This document shows, piece by piece, positions 17,666 through 25,519 of a stretch of 64,000 nt of DNA. Source of the stretch: JBBARC01 sp040400005. GTDB taxonomy: Bacteria; Pseudomonadota; Alphaproteobacteria; Acetobacterales; Acetobacteraceae. The notes under the pieces were generated by a model. That model had not been told where the DNA came from, did no database searches, and saw nothing but the letters and a program-made list of their open reading frames with translations. The translations under genes and the position numbers were made by a program. Numbering within the stretch: the stretch's first letter is position 1; each line of letters begins with the position of its first letter. Location of the stretch: positions 1 through 64,000 of the forward strand of contig JBBARC010000010.1 of the NCBI GenBank assembly GCA_040400005.1, read 5' to 3'.

Positions 17666-19507
17666 CTACAGTTTTTCGGCCAGTGCTTCGGCCACCCGGC
17701 GGGCAAAGCCGGCGGGGTCGGCCGGTTGTTCGCCATCTTGCACGCGGGCCAAATCCAGCAGCATGCTTGCGGCATCGGTCACATCGCCACCGGCGGCCAG
17801 TTTGGCGCATAAGCCCTGCACCAATTTATGCTGCGCGTTTAGTTCCAGCACTGGCACCGCCGGCATTTCGCGGCCCATACGGCGCATCATGCGCTGCACG
17901 TGCAGATCGGGCCCGAATTCCGGGGCGGCGAGGGCGACCGCGGATTCGGTCAGCCGGTTGCTGGCACGCACGGCGCTCACCTGATCGCCCAGCGCCTCTT
18001 TTAACGTGGCGGCAAGCGCATCAAACCCGTGTGGCACATCGGTTTTTTCGCCACCCGGCAGCACATCGCCGATCTTGGTGATGCTGACAAGCTTCTTACC
18101 TTCAAATTCGGCCAAGCGTTCAGGCCAGAAGCCATCGACGGGATCAGACAGCAGCAGCACTTCCAGGTTTTTGGCGCGAAACCCTTCCAACTGCGGCGAT
18201 GCGGCCAAGCGCACCGGGTCGTCACCCAGCAGATAGTAAATCACCTCCTGGCCCGGCTGCATGCGGGTTAGGTAATCAGCGAACGACACCTGTTCCTCGC
18301 CATTAGAGGAGCGGAAGCGCAAAAGATCTGCCAGTTGTGCGCGGTTTTCGGTTTCGTCCCAAAACCCTTCTTTCAATATGGCGCCAAAATTTTGCCAGAA
18401 TGGCGCGTAGATCTCGGCATCTTTAGCGCGGGTTTTCAGGTCACCCAGCAGCTTGCCGGTCACCGCGCGGCGAATGCGCGCCAGCACCGGGGTTGCCTGC
18501 AGCATTTCCCGGCTGACGTTCAGCGGCAGGTCTTCGGTATCCACCACGCCCACCACAAAGCGCAGCCAATCGGGCAGCAGCTTGCCTTTGTCGGTAATAA
18601 ACATGCGTTTTACATGCAGGCGCACATGCGATTCGCGGTCACCATCATTGGGGTCGAACGGGCGCGATCCGGGAATAAACAGCATGGCATAAAATTCAAG
18701 CTGGCCTTCGGCGCGCCAGTGCAGGGTCGCATACGGTTCATCAAACCCGTGCGACAAATGGCGGTAAAATTCGCCAACACTATCGTCCGATACATCAGAT
18801 TTGGCTTTGCGCCAAAGCGCTGTGCCTTCGTTGGCGGCAATTTCTTCGCCGTCGCGCAGCACCATCACCGGTATGGTAATATGATCGGCCCAGCGCCGCA
18901 CGATCGCCTCCAGGCGCCACGGATCGAGATATTCATCGGCATCAGATTTTAAATACAGCACAATGGTGGTGCCGGTTTCATCGCGCGTGGCGGGGGCGAT
19001 GGTAAACCCGCCGCGCCCGTCGGACGCCCACAAAAATGCGTCGGTAGTACCTGCGCGGCGCGATGTCACTTCGACCCGGTCGGCAACCATGAAGGCAGCA
19101 TAAAAGCCAACCCCGAATTGCCCAATCAGCGCCGGGCGTTCATCGCTGGTGGTGGTGGCGGCCGTTTCGGCAAAGGCTTTGCTGCCAGATCGCGCAATGG
19201 TACCCAAATTGGCAATCAGTTCATCGCGGCTCATGCCGATGCCATCATCAGAAATGGTCAGCGTGTTGGTGGTTTTGTCCGGTATCAACCGCACCCGGGG
19301 ATTTTCTGGTGTGCCGATGGCCGGGTTGGTAATCGCTTCAAAGCGGCGCCGGTCGGTGGCGTCGGCCGCGTTGGCCACCAATTCGCGCAGAAATATCTCG
19401 CGTTCAGAATACAGCGAATGCACCACCAAATCCAGCAAGCGGCCGACTTCGGCGCCAAATGCGTGGGTTTCGCCAGCGGTGGTCGGTGTGGTCTCGGTTT
19501 CGGTCAT
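17666..19507 (-). CDS. htpG: Molecular chaperone HtpG (bacterial Hsp90)
   Basis: An ATP-dependent cytosolic chaperone. The 613-residue protein contains the GHKL ATPase N-domain (LVVHSLYSEREIFLRELVANAADATD, then DDGIGMSRDELIANLGTIARSGSKAF, and GQFGVGFYAAFMVAD lid/ATP region), the middle domain (YATLHWRAEGQLEFYAMLFIPG, RLHVKRMFITDKGKLLPDWLRFVVGVVDTEDLPLNVSREMLQ) and the C-terminal dimerisation domain. The ATG overlaps the stop of the chorismate mutase gene (ATGA), so htpG translation is probably coupled to it, an unusual partner. Confidence 0.96.
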   Translation of the reverse strand: MTETETTPTTAGETHAFGAEVGRLLDLVVHSLYSEREIFLRELVANAADATDRRRFEAITNPAIGTPENPRVRLIPDKTTNTLTISDDGIGMSRDELIANLGTIARSGSKAFAETAATTTSDERPALIGQFGVGFYAAFMVADRVEVTSRRAGTTDAFLWASDGRGGFTIAPATRDETGTTIVLYLKSDADEYLDPWRLEAIVRRWADHITIPVMVLRDGEEIAANEGTALWRKAKSDVSDDSVGEFYRHLSHGFDEPYATLHWRAEGQLEFYAMLFIPGSRPFDPNDGDRESHVRLHVKRMFITDKGKLLPDWLRFVVGVVDTEDLPLNVSREMLQATPVLARIRRAVTGKLLGDLKTRAKDAEIYAPFWQNFGAILKEGFWDETENRAQLADLLRFRSSNGEEQVSFADYLTRMQPGQEVIYYLLGDDPVRLAASPQLEGFRAKNLEVLLLSDPVDGFWPERLAEFEGKKLVSITKIGDVLPGGEKTDVPHGFDALAATLKEALGDQVSAVRASNRLTESAVALAAPEFGPDLHVQRMMRRMGREMPAVPVLELNAQHKLVQGLCAKLAAGGDVTDAASMLLDLARVQDGEQPADPAGFARRVAEALAEKL

Positions 19508-19830
19508 GATTGGATGCGGTCCGTTTGGGCTGGGGTTGGGGTGGCGCTGGCGATCGCTTGATGGTGCTGGATCACTTCGCGGATGATAAAGCCGAGAAAT
19601 TTCTCGGCAAATTCGGGGTCAAGATGGGCGCCTTCGGCAAGCGCGCGTAGGCGGGCGATCTGACGGGCTTCGCGGGCGGGGTCGGCCGGCGGCAGGTTTA
19701 GCGTTGCTTTTAGCCGTCCAACTGCCTGGGTGCATTTAAACCGCTCAGCCAGCATATGAATTACGGCTGCATCGATATTATCAATACTTTCGCGCAAGCG
19801 GGTCAGCTCGGCCGGCGTTTGCAAGGTCAT
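19504..19830 (-). CDS. Chorismate mutase, AroQ class (CM_2 domain)
   Basis: The 108-residue all-helical protein matches monofunctional AroQ mutases, which convert chorismate to prephenate for Phe/Tyr synthesis. The sequence TRLRESIDNIDAAVIHMLAERFKCTQAVGRLKATLNLPPADPAREARQIARLR contains the conserved first-helix Arg (LRESID), the Arg/Lys active-site residues (ERFKCTQAVGRLK) and the Arg-containing loop; the C-terminal helix has FIIREVIQHHQ. Some pericyclic lyases share this fold. It sits first in a two-gene unit with htpG and has no aromatic-pathway neighbour. Confidence 0.85.
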   Translation of the reverse strand: MTLQTPAELTRLRESIDNIDAAVIHMLAERFKCTQAVGRLKATLNLPPADPAREARQIARLRALAEGAHLDPEFAEKFLGFIIREVIQHHQAIASATPTPAQTDRIQS

Positions 19831-19891
19831 GAAATGAAGTGTCCCACCCTAACTGCACGGCCGCGGCAGACCCTGGCGCGGATGGCACACA

Positions 19892-19937
19892 CCAAAAAGC
19901 GCCGGGGGCCTGGGGGAGCGGCTTCGCTCCACCAGCC
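19892..19937 (-). terminator. GC-rich hairpin, terminator-like, second repeat family (copy 1)
   Basis: Read on the minus strand, GGCTGGTGGAGCG pairs with CGCTCCCCCAGGCC around a short loop, followed by CCCGGCG and a run of five T. It lies just 3' of the RND pump stop codon in the same orientation, so it is a plausible rho-independent terminator for that operon. A closely similar sequence lies at 38080-38121 after the AI-2E-type gene. Confidence 0.6.
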
Positions 19938-19965
19938 TTTTCTTCGCCCTTTATGCCATCGCCCC

Positions 19966-22900
19966 CTATTCGGCGCCAGTGCGCGCCAAATGCGGCAGGC
20001 GGGCTGCCCGCCCGCCGGTCATCCAGCGTTCCACCCGATGCAGATACAAATACAGCACCGGTGTTGTGTACAGGGTTAGCGCCTGGCTCAGCAGCAAGCC
20101 CCCGACCATGGCATAGCCCAGCGGCTGACGCAGTTCAGATCCTGCCCCATGCCCCAGCATCAGCGGCAAGCCGGACAGCAGGGATGCCGCCGTGGTCATC
20201 ATAATCGGGCGAAACCGGGCCAAGGCCGCGGCCCGAATGGCGGCGGCCGGCGTGGCGCCATCGCGCCGTTCGGCGGAGATTGCGAAATCCACCATCATAA
20301 TGCCGTTCTTTTTCACAATCCCGATCAGCAGAATAACCCCGATCATGGCAATGACCGAAAGGTCGCGCCCGCCGGCCAGTAGCATGATCAGCGCGCCGAC
20401 GCCGGCTGATGGCAGGGTGGACAGGATCACCACCGGCAGAATGGTGCTTTCGTATAAAATACCCAGCACGACATATACCGTGATCAGGGCGGCGATAATC
20501 AGTTTTTTCTGGGCTTCCCAAGCCTGTTGAAAGGCAGCCGCATTACCTTGAAAACTGGCCAACATCCCCGGCGGCGTTTCCAGTTTTTGCTGCTCAGCGG
20601 TGATGGCGTTAACGGCCGCTGACAGTGAGGCACCGGGGGCCAGGTTAAAACTCAAGGTCACCGCCGGTAACTGCCCCTGGCGGTTCAGCGCCAGCGCACG
20701 GACCGGCTCGGTCGACAGCGATAACAGCGATGACAGTGGCACCAGTGCCCCGCTGGCGGCGCGCACGGTTAACAAGCCAAGGGTTTCCAGCCGGGTAGCT
20801 TGCGCGCGATTAGCTTCCATCACCACCCAGTAGGTGTTGGTCTGTGTGAAATATTGCACCACTTGCCGATGCCCGAATGCATCGTAGAGCGTGTCATCGA
20901 TTTGCTGCATGGTCACGCCCAGGCGCGCGGCAGCTTCGCGGTCAACGTGTAACGTCGCCGTGGTGCCAGCGTTTTGCTGGTCAGAGGCGATATCGCGCAG
21001 CAAATCGGTGCGCGCACGTAAACGTGCCACCAATTGCGGCGCGAAATCGGCCAAAATGGTAGGGTCGGGGGCGCGCAGGGTAAATTGGTATTGGGTGCGC
21101 GCAATGCGCGATCCCACCGTAATATCCTGTCCCGGCTGCATGTACAGGCGAATACCTTCAACGTGGCTGGCGGCTGCGGATAGGCGCGCAATAACATCGG
21201 CGATCGGCGGGCGCGTGCCCCAGGGTTTTAGGTTGATATACAGCCGCCCATTATTGGTGGTTTGGCCATTTTGCCCAGCCCCCACCAGGGATGCAAAACT
21301 GGCAACCGCGGGGTCGGCCAAAACAATATCGTTCAACGCCAGTTGCCGCGCCCGCATTGCCTCGAACGATGCATCCTGATTGGCTTCGGTGATCGCAACA
21401 ATCAGCCCGATATCTTGCAGCGGGAAAAACCCTTTGGGGATAATGGTGATCAGCACGCCACCCAAGGCAAGGGTCGCCAGAAATGTGGCAAAGGTGATGC
21501 GGTGATGGGCCAGCGCGATATCCAGCGTGCGGCTGTAAAAATCATGCATGGTATCAAAGCCGCGTTCGCTTAACCGCAGCAATGCACCCGGCTTGTGATC
21601 AGTGTCACGGGTTAAAAATCGCGCGCACAGCATGGGGGTGAGGGTGAGCGATACAAACGCCGAAATCACCACCGCGATGGTCACCACCACGGCGAATTCG
21701 CGAAATAACCGGCCGACCAAACCTTCCAGCAGCAGTAGCGGAATAAACACCGCAATCAGCGATACACTGATCGATATAATGGTAAAGCCAATCTCGGCCG
21801 CCCCTTTGCGGGCGGCTGCAAACGGTTGCATACCGGCCTCGACATGGCGCGAGATGTTTTCCAGCATCACAATCGCATCATCAACCACAAACCCCACCGC
21901 GATGGTCATGCCCATCAGCGATAGATTATCCAGGCTGTAGCCCAGCGGGTACATCACCGCGACTGTGCCCAACAATGCCAGCGGCACGGCCAAGGCGGGA
22001 ATGATGGTGGCGCGCGCACTGCGTAAAAATACAAAAATAACCCCAATCACCAGCGCAATCGATAAGGCCAGGGTAAACCCCACGTCTTTAACCGACGCCC
22101 GAATGGTTTGGGTGCGGTCGACCAGCTCGGTCAGTTTAATCGATGGCGGGATAGCGGCCGCCAGTTTAGGGATGGCTGCTTTTATCGCTTCAACTGTCGA
22201 TACAACATTGGCGCCAGGCTGTTTGAAAATAATCAGCAACACCCCAGGCTTGCCGTTTTTCCACGCCTGCACCTGAAAGTTTTGCGGCCCGCGCACCGCA
22301 TCGCCGATATCGCGCACCCGCACCGGCGCGCCATGGCGAAACGCCACAATCAAATCATTAAATGGGCCTGGCTCGGTGATCTGATCGTTCAGGGTAATGG
22401 TAAAACTGCGCGATTGCGTAGGCGTTGCTGCGCGCTGATCGATATTGCCCTTGGGGCTGTTGACGGTTGCCGTGGTTAGCGCCAAGCGCACATCTTCTAG
22501 CGTCAGCCCCATACCAGCAAGTTTAATGGGATCGACATGCACGCGAATAGCCGGGCGTTGGGCGCCACCCAATACCACCACACCGACGCCCGATATCTGC
22601 GATAGCTGCTGCGCCAGCGCATTTTCGGCGGCATCGGTCACCTGGGTTAGGGGCAAATCATCCGATGACACCGCCAGCAAATAAATCGGCGAATCAGCCG
22701 GGTTAGATTTGCGAAATATCGGCGGGCTGGGCAGGTTTTTCGGCAGGCTGCCACTGGCCGCATTAATCGCCTCCAGCACGTCGGTGGCGGCCGCATCGAT
22801 CTGGCGGTTAAGATCAAACTGCACATTTATGGTGGTGGATCCCAGCACGTTGGTGCTGGTAATATCGGCAACCCCGCTGATCTGCCCAAGCTGCGCTTCC

Positions 22901-23100
22901 AAGGGCGTGGCCACGGCTGATGCCATGGTTCCGGCACTGGCACCGGGGTAGCTGGCGGTTACCGTGATGCTAGGAAATTCCACTGCCGGCAACGGTGCCA
23001 GCGGCAACTGCCCGAGCAAAGCGGCGCCCAGCATAAAAATTGCCGCCATCAACAGCGATGTCGCCACCGGGCGGTGAATAAACGGATCGGATAAGTTCAT
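19966..23100 (-). CDS. RND efflux pump inner-membrane subunit (AcrB/MdtB type, HAE family)
   Basis: A proton-driven trimeric inner-membrane exporter of 1044 residues, normal for the family. It starts MNLSDPFIHRPVATSLLMAAIFMLGAALLGQLPLAPLPAVEFPSI, and has the periplasmic porter domains and helix-4 motif with acidic residues GFVVDDAIVMLENISRH (the proton-relay Asp pair). SAGVGALIMLLAGGRDLSVIAMIGVILLIGIVKKNGIMMVDFA is the second-half signature. Sequence style is closest to MdtB/MdtC/MuxB. The adaptor gene lies 20 bases upstream on the same strand; no outer-membrane factor is encoded here. Confidence 0.94.
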   Translation of the reverse strand: MNLSDPFIHRPVATSLLMAAIFMLGAALLGQLPLAPLPAVEFPSITVTASYPGASAGTMASAVATPLEAQLGQISGVADITSTNVLGSTTINVQFDLNRQIDAAATDVLEAINAASGSLPKNLPSPPIFRKSNPADSPIYLLAVSSDDLPLTQVTDAAENALAQQLSQISGVGVVVLGGAQRPAIRVHVDPIKLAGMGLTLEDVRLALTTATVNSPKGNIDQRAATPTQSRSFTITLNDQITEPGPFNDLIVAFRHGAPVRVRDIGDAVRGPQNFQVQAWKNGKPGVLLIIFKQPGANVVSTVEAIKAAIPKLAAAIPPSIKLTELVDRTQTIRASVKDVGFTLALSIALVIGVIFVFLRSARATIIPALAVPLALLGTVAVMYPLGYSLDNLSLMGMTIAVGFVVDDAIVMLENISRHVEAGMQPFAAARKGAAEIGFTIISISVSLIAVFIPLLLLEGLVGRLFREFAVVVTIAVVISAFVSLTLTPMLCARFLTRDTDHKPGALLRLSERGFDTMHDFYSRTLDIALAHHRITFATFLATLALGGVLITIIPKGFFPLQDIGLIVAITEANQDASFEAMRARQLALNDIVLADPAVASFASLVGAGQNGQTTNNGRLYINLKPWGTRPPIADVIARLSAAASHVEGIRLYMQPGQDITVGSRIARTQYQFTLRAPDPTILADFAPQLVARLRARTDLLRDIASDQQNAGTTATLHVDREAAARLGVTMQQIDDTLYDAFGHRQVVQYFTQTNTYWVVMEANRAQATRLETLGLLTVRAASGALVPLSSLLSLSTEPVRALALNRQGQLPAVTLSFNLAPGASLSAAVNAITAEQQKLETPPGMLASFQGNAAAFQQAWEAQKKLIIAALITVYVVLGILYESTILPVVILSTLPSAGVGALIMLLAGGRDLSVIAMIGVILLIGIVKKNGIMMVDFAISAERRDGATPAAAIRAAALARFRPIMMTTAASLLSGLPLMLGHGAGSELRQPLGYAMVGGLLLSQALTLYTTPVLYLYLHRVERWMTGGRAARLPHLARTGAE

Positions 23101-23120
23101 CGCGTTAAAATGCGGGGCGG

Positions 23121-24251
23121 TTAATGTGGGGGCGGTTGCGGATGGGGATCGGCCCGCATACCCACCGCCACGCGCGATTGCCCGGCAATAATCACCTGCT
23201 CGCCGGCGGCAAGGCCGCTGGACACGGCCGCGATGCCATCATCCTGGTACGCCAGTTTCACGTCCCGCCGAGCCACTAGGTTATCGTCGCCCACCACATA
23301 CACATACAGCCCATCAGGCCCACGCTGCACTGAAGACGGCGTGATCGTTACGCTATGCGCCAGAACGGCTAAACGCAGCCGTGCGGTCACTAGCTCGCCA
23401 GGCCACAAGTGCCGGTTGGCATTGGGGAAAACCGCTTTTAGCGCAACCGTGCCCGTGGCCGGGTCCACGGCGTTACTGGCAGCAAGCAATGTGCCGGTAG
23501 CAATCGGGGTGGGATTGTCGGTGGTGCTTACCGTCACCCGCGCAATCTCGGCGGCCAGGCTCGCCCGAATGGCCGCCAGGCGTTGCTGGGGCAGGGTGAA
23601 CAGCAAATTTATCGGCATCACCTGGGCGATGGTTACAATGCCGGTGACATCACTGGCGTGCACCAAATTGCCCGCATCAATCAGCCGCAGGCCGGCGACG
23701 CCGGCAAAGGGCGCGGTAATCCGGCAAAACGACAGGTTAAGCTCGGCGGTGGCGATCGCGGCATCATCGCCACGCAATTCGGCGCTCAGTTCGGCCACCA
23801 GGGACGCCGCCGCATCACTGCGCTGGGCCGATGCCGCCGGGCTGTTGGCAAGGCCGGCCAGCCGAGCCAGATCGCGCCGCGCATTGGCAAGCCGGGCGGC
23901 GGCGGCATCGCGCGCGGCGTGGGCGGCTGCCACCACGGCCGCATAAGGCCGCGCATCAATGCTGGCCAGCACATCGCCGGCCGCTACATCCTGGCCTTCG
24001 GTAAATGCGATCCGATCAATGGTGCCATCCACCCGCGCCCGCACCAGTGCCGATTGCGCCGCCTGCATGGTGCCGGCGCCGGCTTCATACACATCCACGT
24101 CGGCAAGGGTTGCGCGCTGCGTGGTCACCGGAATGGCGGGGGTTTCGGGGGTTTGCGCACGGGCGGCGTGCACGCCTGCCAGCACGACAAGGCTAAGGCA
24201 AAGCACGCGTGCGGTGCGGCCGGGTGTTGGGCAAAACATGCGCCATGACAT
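23121..24251 (-). CDS. RND efflux periplasmic adaptor (MdtA-like membrane-fusion protein)
   Basis: Links the RND pump to an outer-membrane channel. After an N-terminal signal/anchor (VLCLSLVVLAGVHAARAQ) come a barrel/lipoyl half (DVDVYEAGAGTMQAAQSALVRARVDGTIDRIAFTEGQDVAAGDVLASID), an Ala-rich helical hairpin, the second half (CRITAPFAGVAGLRLIDAGNLVHASD) and the C-terminal barrel (VTITPSSVQRGPDGLYVYVVGDDNLVARRDVKLA). ATG 24251 is used; ATG 24239 would serve equally and a TTG upstream is less likely, because none has a clear ribosome-binding site. Precedes the pump gene in the same operon. Confidence 0.9.
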   Translation of the reverse strand: MSWRMFCPTPGRTARVLCLSLVVLAGVHAARAQTPETPAIPVTTQRATLADVDVYEAGAGTMQAAQSALVRARVDGTIDRIAFTEGQDVAAGDVLASIDARPYAAVVAAAHAARDAAAARLANARRDLARLAGLANSPAASAQRSDAAASLVAELSAELRGDDAAIATAELNLSFCRITAPFAGVAGLRLIDAGNLVHASDVTGIVTIAQVMPINLLFTLPQQRLAAIRASLAAEIARVTVSTTDNPTPIATGTLLAASNAVDPATGTVALKAVFPNANRHLWPGELVTARLRLAVLAHSVTITPSSVQRGPDGLYVYVVGDDNLVARRDVKLAYQDDGIAAVSSGLAAGEQVIIAGQSRVAVGMRADPHPQPPPH

Positions 24252-24319
24252 GACCCGCGCCGTTGCCCGGTGCAAGGGATCGCGGGGGAAGATCAGCCTT
24301 GCGGCGGCGCCGCGGTCGT

Positions 24320-25123
24320 TCAGCCTTGCGGCGCCCGGGGCGGCGGGCGAGCGATAAACGCCAGCGGCACTGGCATGCGGCGGTACGATGCCAGATCACG
24401 TGCCTGCATGGCCGGCGGGGCGCGCGGCGGCAGCGCAAACAGGCTGGCGGCACCGCCGAAAGCATGGCCAAAACTGGCATGCACCATCGCTTGGGCGGCG
24501 AGTCGACCGGGCGCAGCAATAGCGCCAGGCGGCGGCTGTGCTGGCGGCAAGCTGTCGGCGTCGCTGCCCTGGTCCTGCGGTATCGCCCATTCGGTCAGCA
24601 CTTTTTGCAAATATGCACTGCCCAGCGCCGGCGTTTGCGAATGATACGCCGCCGCCGCCCGCGGCCAAGACCCGGTCTGGCCAAACAGCTTACGCAAAAA
24701 CGCCGCCCCATAGGCGACGTTCACGGCGGGATCAAAAGCATCATCCAGACGTGCAAAAGCGTCGGGATGGGCCGCCAAATTTACCTGCAAGCAGCCAACA
24801 TCAATGGATGCCACGCCCCGCGCCTGCAGCGCACGGGTCGCCGCGATGGCCTCGCCGCGGGTTGCGTAAAAATGCCCGTGGCCTTCGGCGTTAATGGTCC
24901 AAGGCCAGGGCAGGCGGCTGGCGCTGGCCCCTGGCCTTCCCGATTCCACCCGCCCAATGGCGGCTAAAAACGCATCCGGGATCCGCAGGTTTTGCTCAGC
25001 GGCGGCAATCGCGCGCCCGCAGAAAACCGCCTGCCCGGCATCATCCCCAGATTGCCCAGCCCGCACCGCACCGCTCACCGCCAAAAGGCCAATGGCCACC
25101 GCCATGATGCGTCCATAAACCAT
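24320..25123 (-). CDS. Lytic transglycosylase (SLT domain), exported
   Basis: A cell-wall lytic enzyme cleaving the MurNAc-GlcNAc bond. The 267-residue protein has an N-terminal signal sequence (AVAIGLLAVSGAVRAG) and an SLT fold with the catalytic Glu in AAIGRVESGRPG, the GCLQVNLAAHPDAF motif (GxMQxN type) and AAAAYHSQTPALGSAYLQKV at the end of the domain. The ~75 C-terminal residues are Pro/Ala-rich and variable. VirB1-like and rod-specialised transglycosylases have similar domains, but no secretion genes adjoin. Start is the first ATG-like codon of the frame (24123-24125 region relative to the tRNA side); ATG six codons in is an alternative. Confidence 0.8.
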   Translation of the reverse strand: MVYGRIMAVAIGLLAVSGAVRAGQSGDDAGQAVFCGRAIAAAEQNLRIPDAFLAAIGRVESGRPGASASRLPWPWTINAEGHGHFYATRGEAIAATRALQARGVASIDVGCLQVNLAAHPDAFARLDDAFDPAVNVAYGAAFLRKLFGQTGSWPRAAAAYHSQTPALGSAYLQKVLTEWAIPQDQGSDADSLPPAQPPPGAIAAPGRLAAQAMVHASFGHAFGGAASLFALPPRAPPAMQARDLASYRRMPVPLAFIARPPPRAPQG

Positions 25124-25201
25124 CGCATCATGGTGTCACAGGCCGATAAATTTTCGGTTAACAACGCCCCTGATCACGCCATTACCCGGGGCACGGGCAA
25201 A

Positions 25202-25276
25202 TGGTGCCGGATGCAGGATTTGAACCCGCGACCTTCGGTTTACAAAACCGCTGCACTACCACTGTGCTAATCCGGC
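25202..25276 (-). tRNA. tRNA-Thr (anticodon UGU)
   Basis: Reading the minus strand, the acceptor stem GCCGGAT pairs with ATCCGGC, followed by A and an encoded CCA. The D arm is AGCACAGTGGTAGTGC, the anticodon loop TTTGTAA carries TGT, and the T arm is GCGGGTTCAAATCCTGC. The length of 75 bases including CCA is normal. The outermost anticodon-stem pair is G-A, a minor irregularity. About 240 bases to the next gene show no further feature. Confidence 0.93.
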
Positions 25277-25519
25277 ATCCTATTGCAGTCGCTAAAGTTT
25301 TTTACCCAGCAATCAATGCCCGCGTTGCCCGCGAAACCGGTTCACAACCCGCTCTCACCAGCCGACCCAGCCAATTCGCCCCTTCTAGCCGCTTCATCGC
25401 GCGCTCGGCAAATCTGAACCCCAATTTTGCCAAAACCGGTTTTAACTGAAACAAACGCTGGCGGCCTGTCATCCACCCCAACCGCGCGGTCCAGCATCAG
25501 AGTGTGAGAGAGGCAAAGC

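Noticed and set aside
25202..25276. tRNA-Thr as an integration site for a mobile island
   Set aside because: No integrase nearby and no duplicated tRNA 3' end in the window.
25201..25449. Open frame reading MVPDAGFEPATFGLQNRCTT
   Set aside because: It is the antisense of tRNA-Thr; this peptide is a well-known false prediction over tRNA genes.
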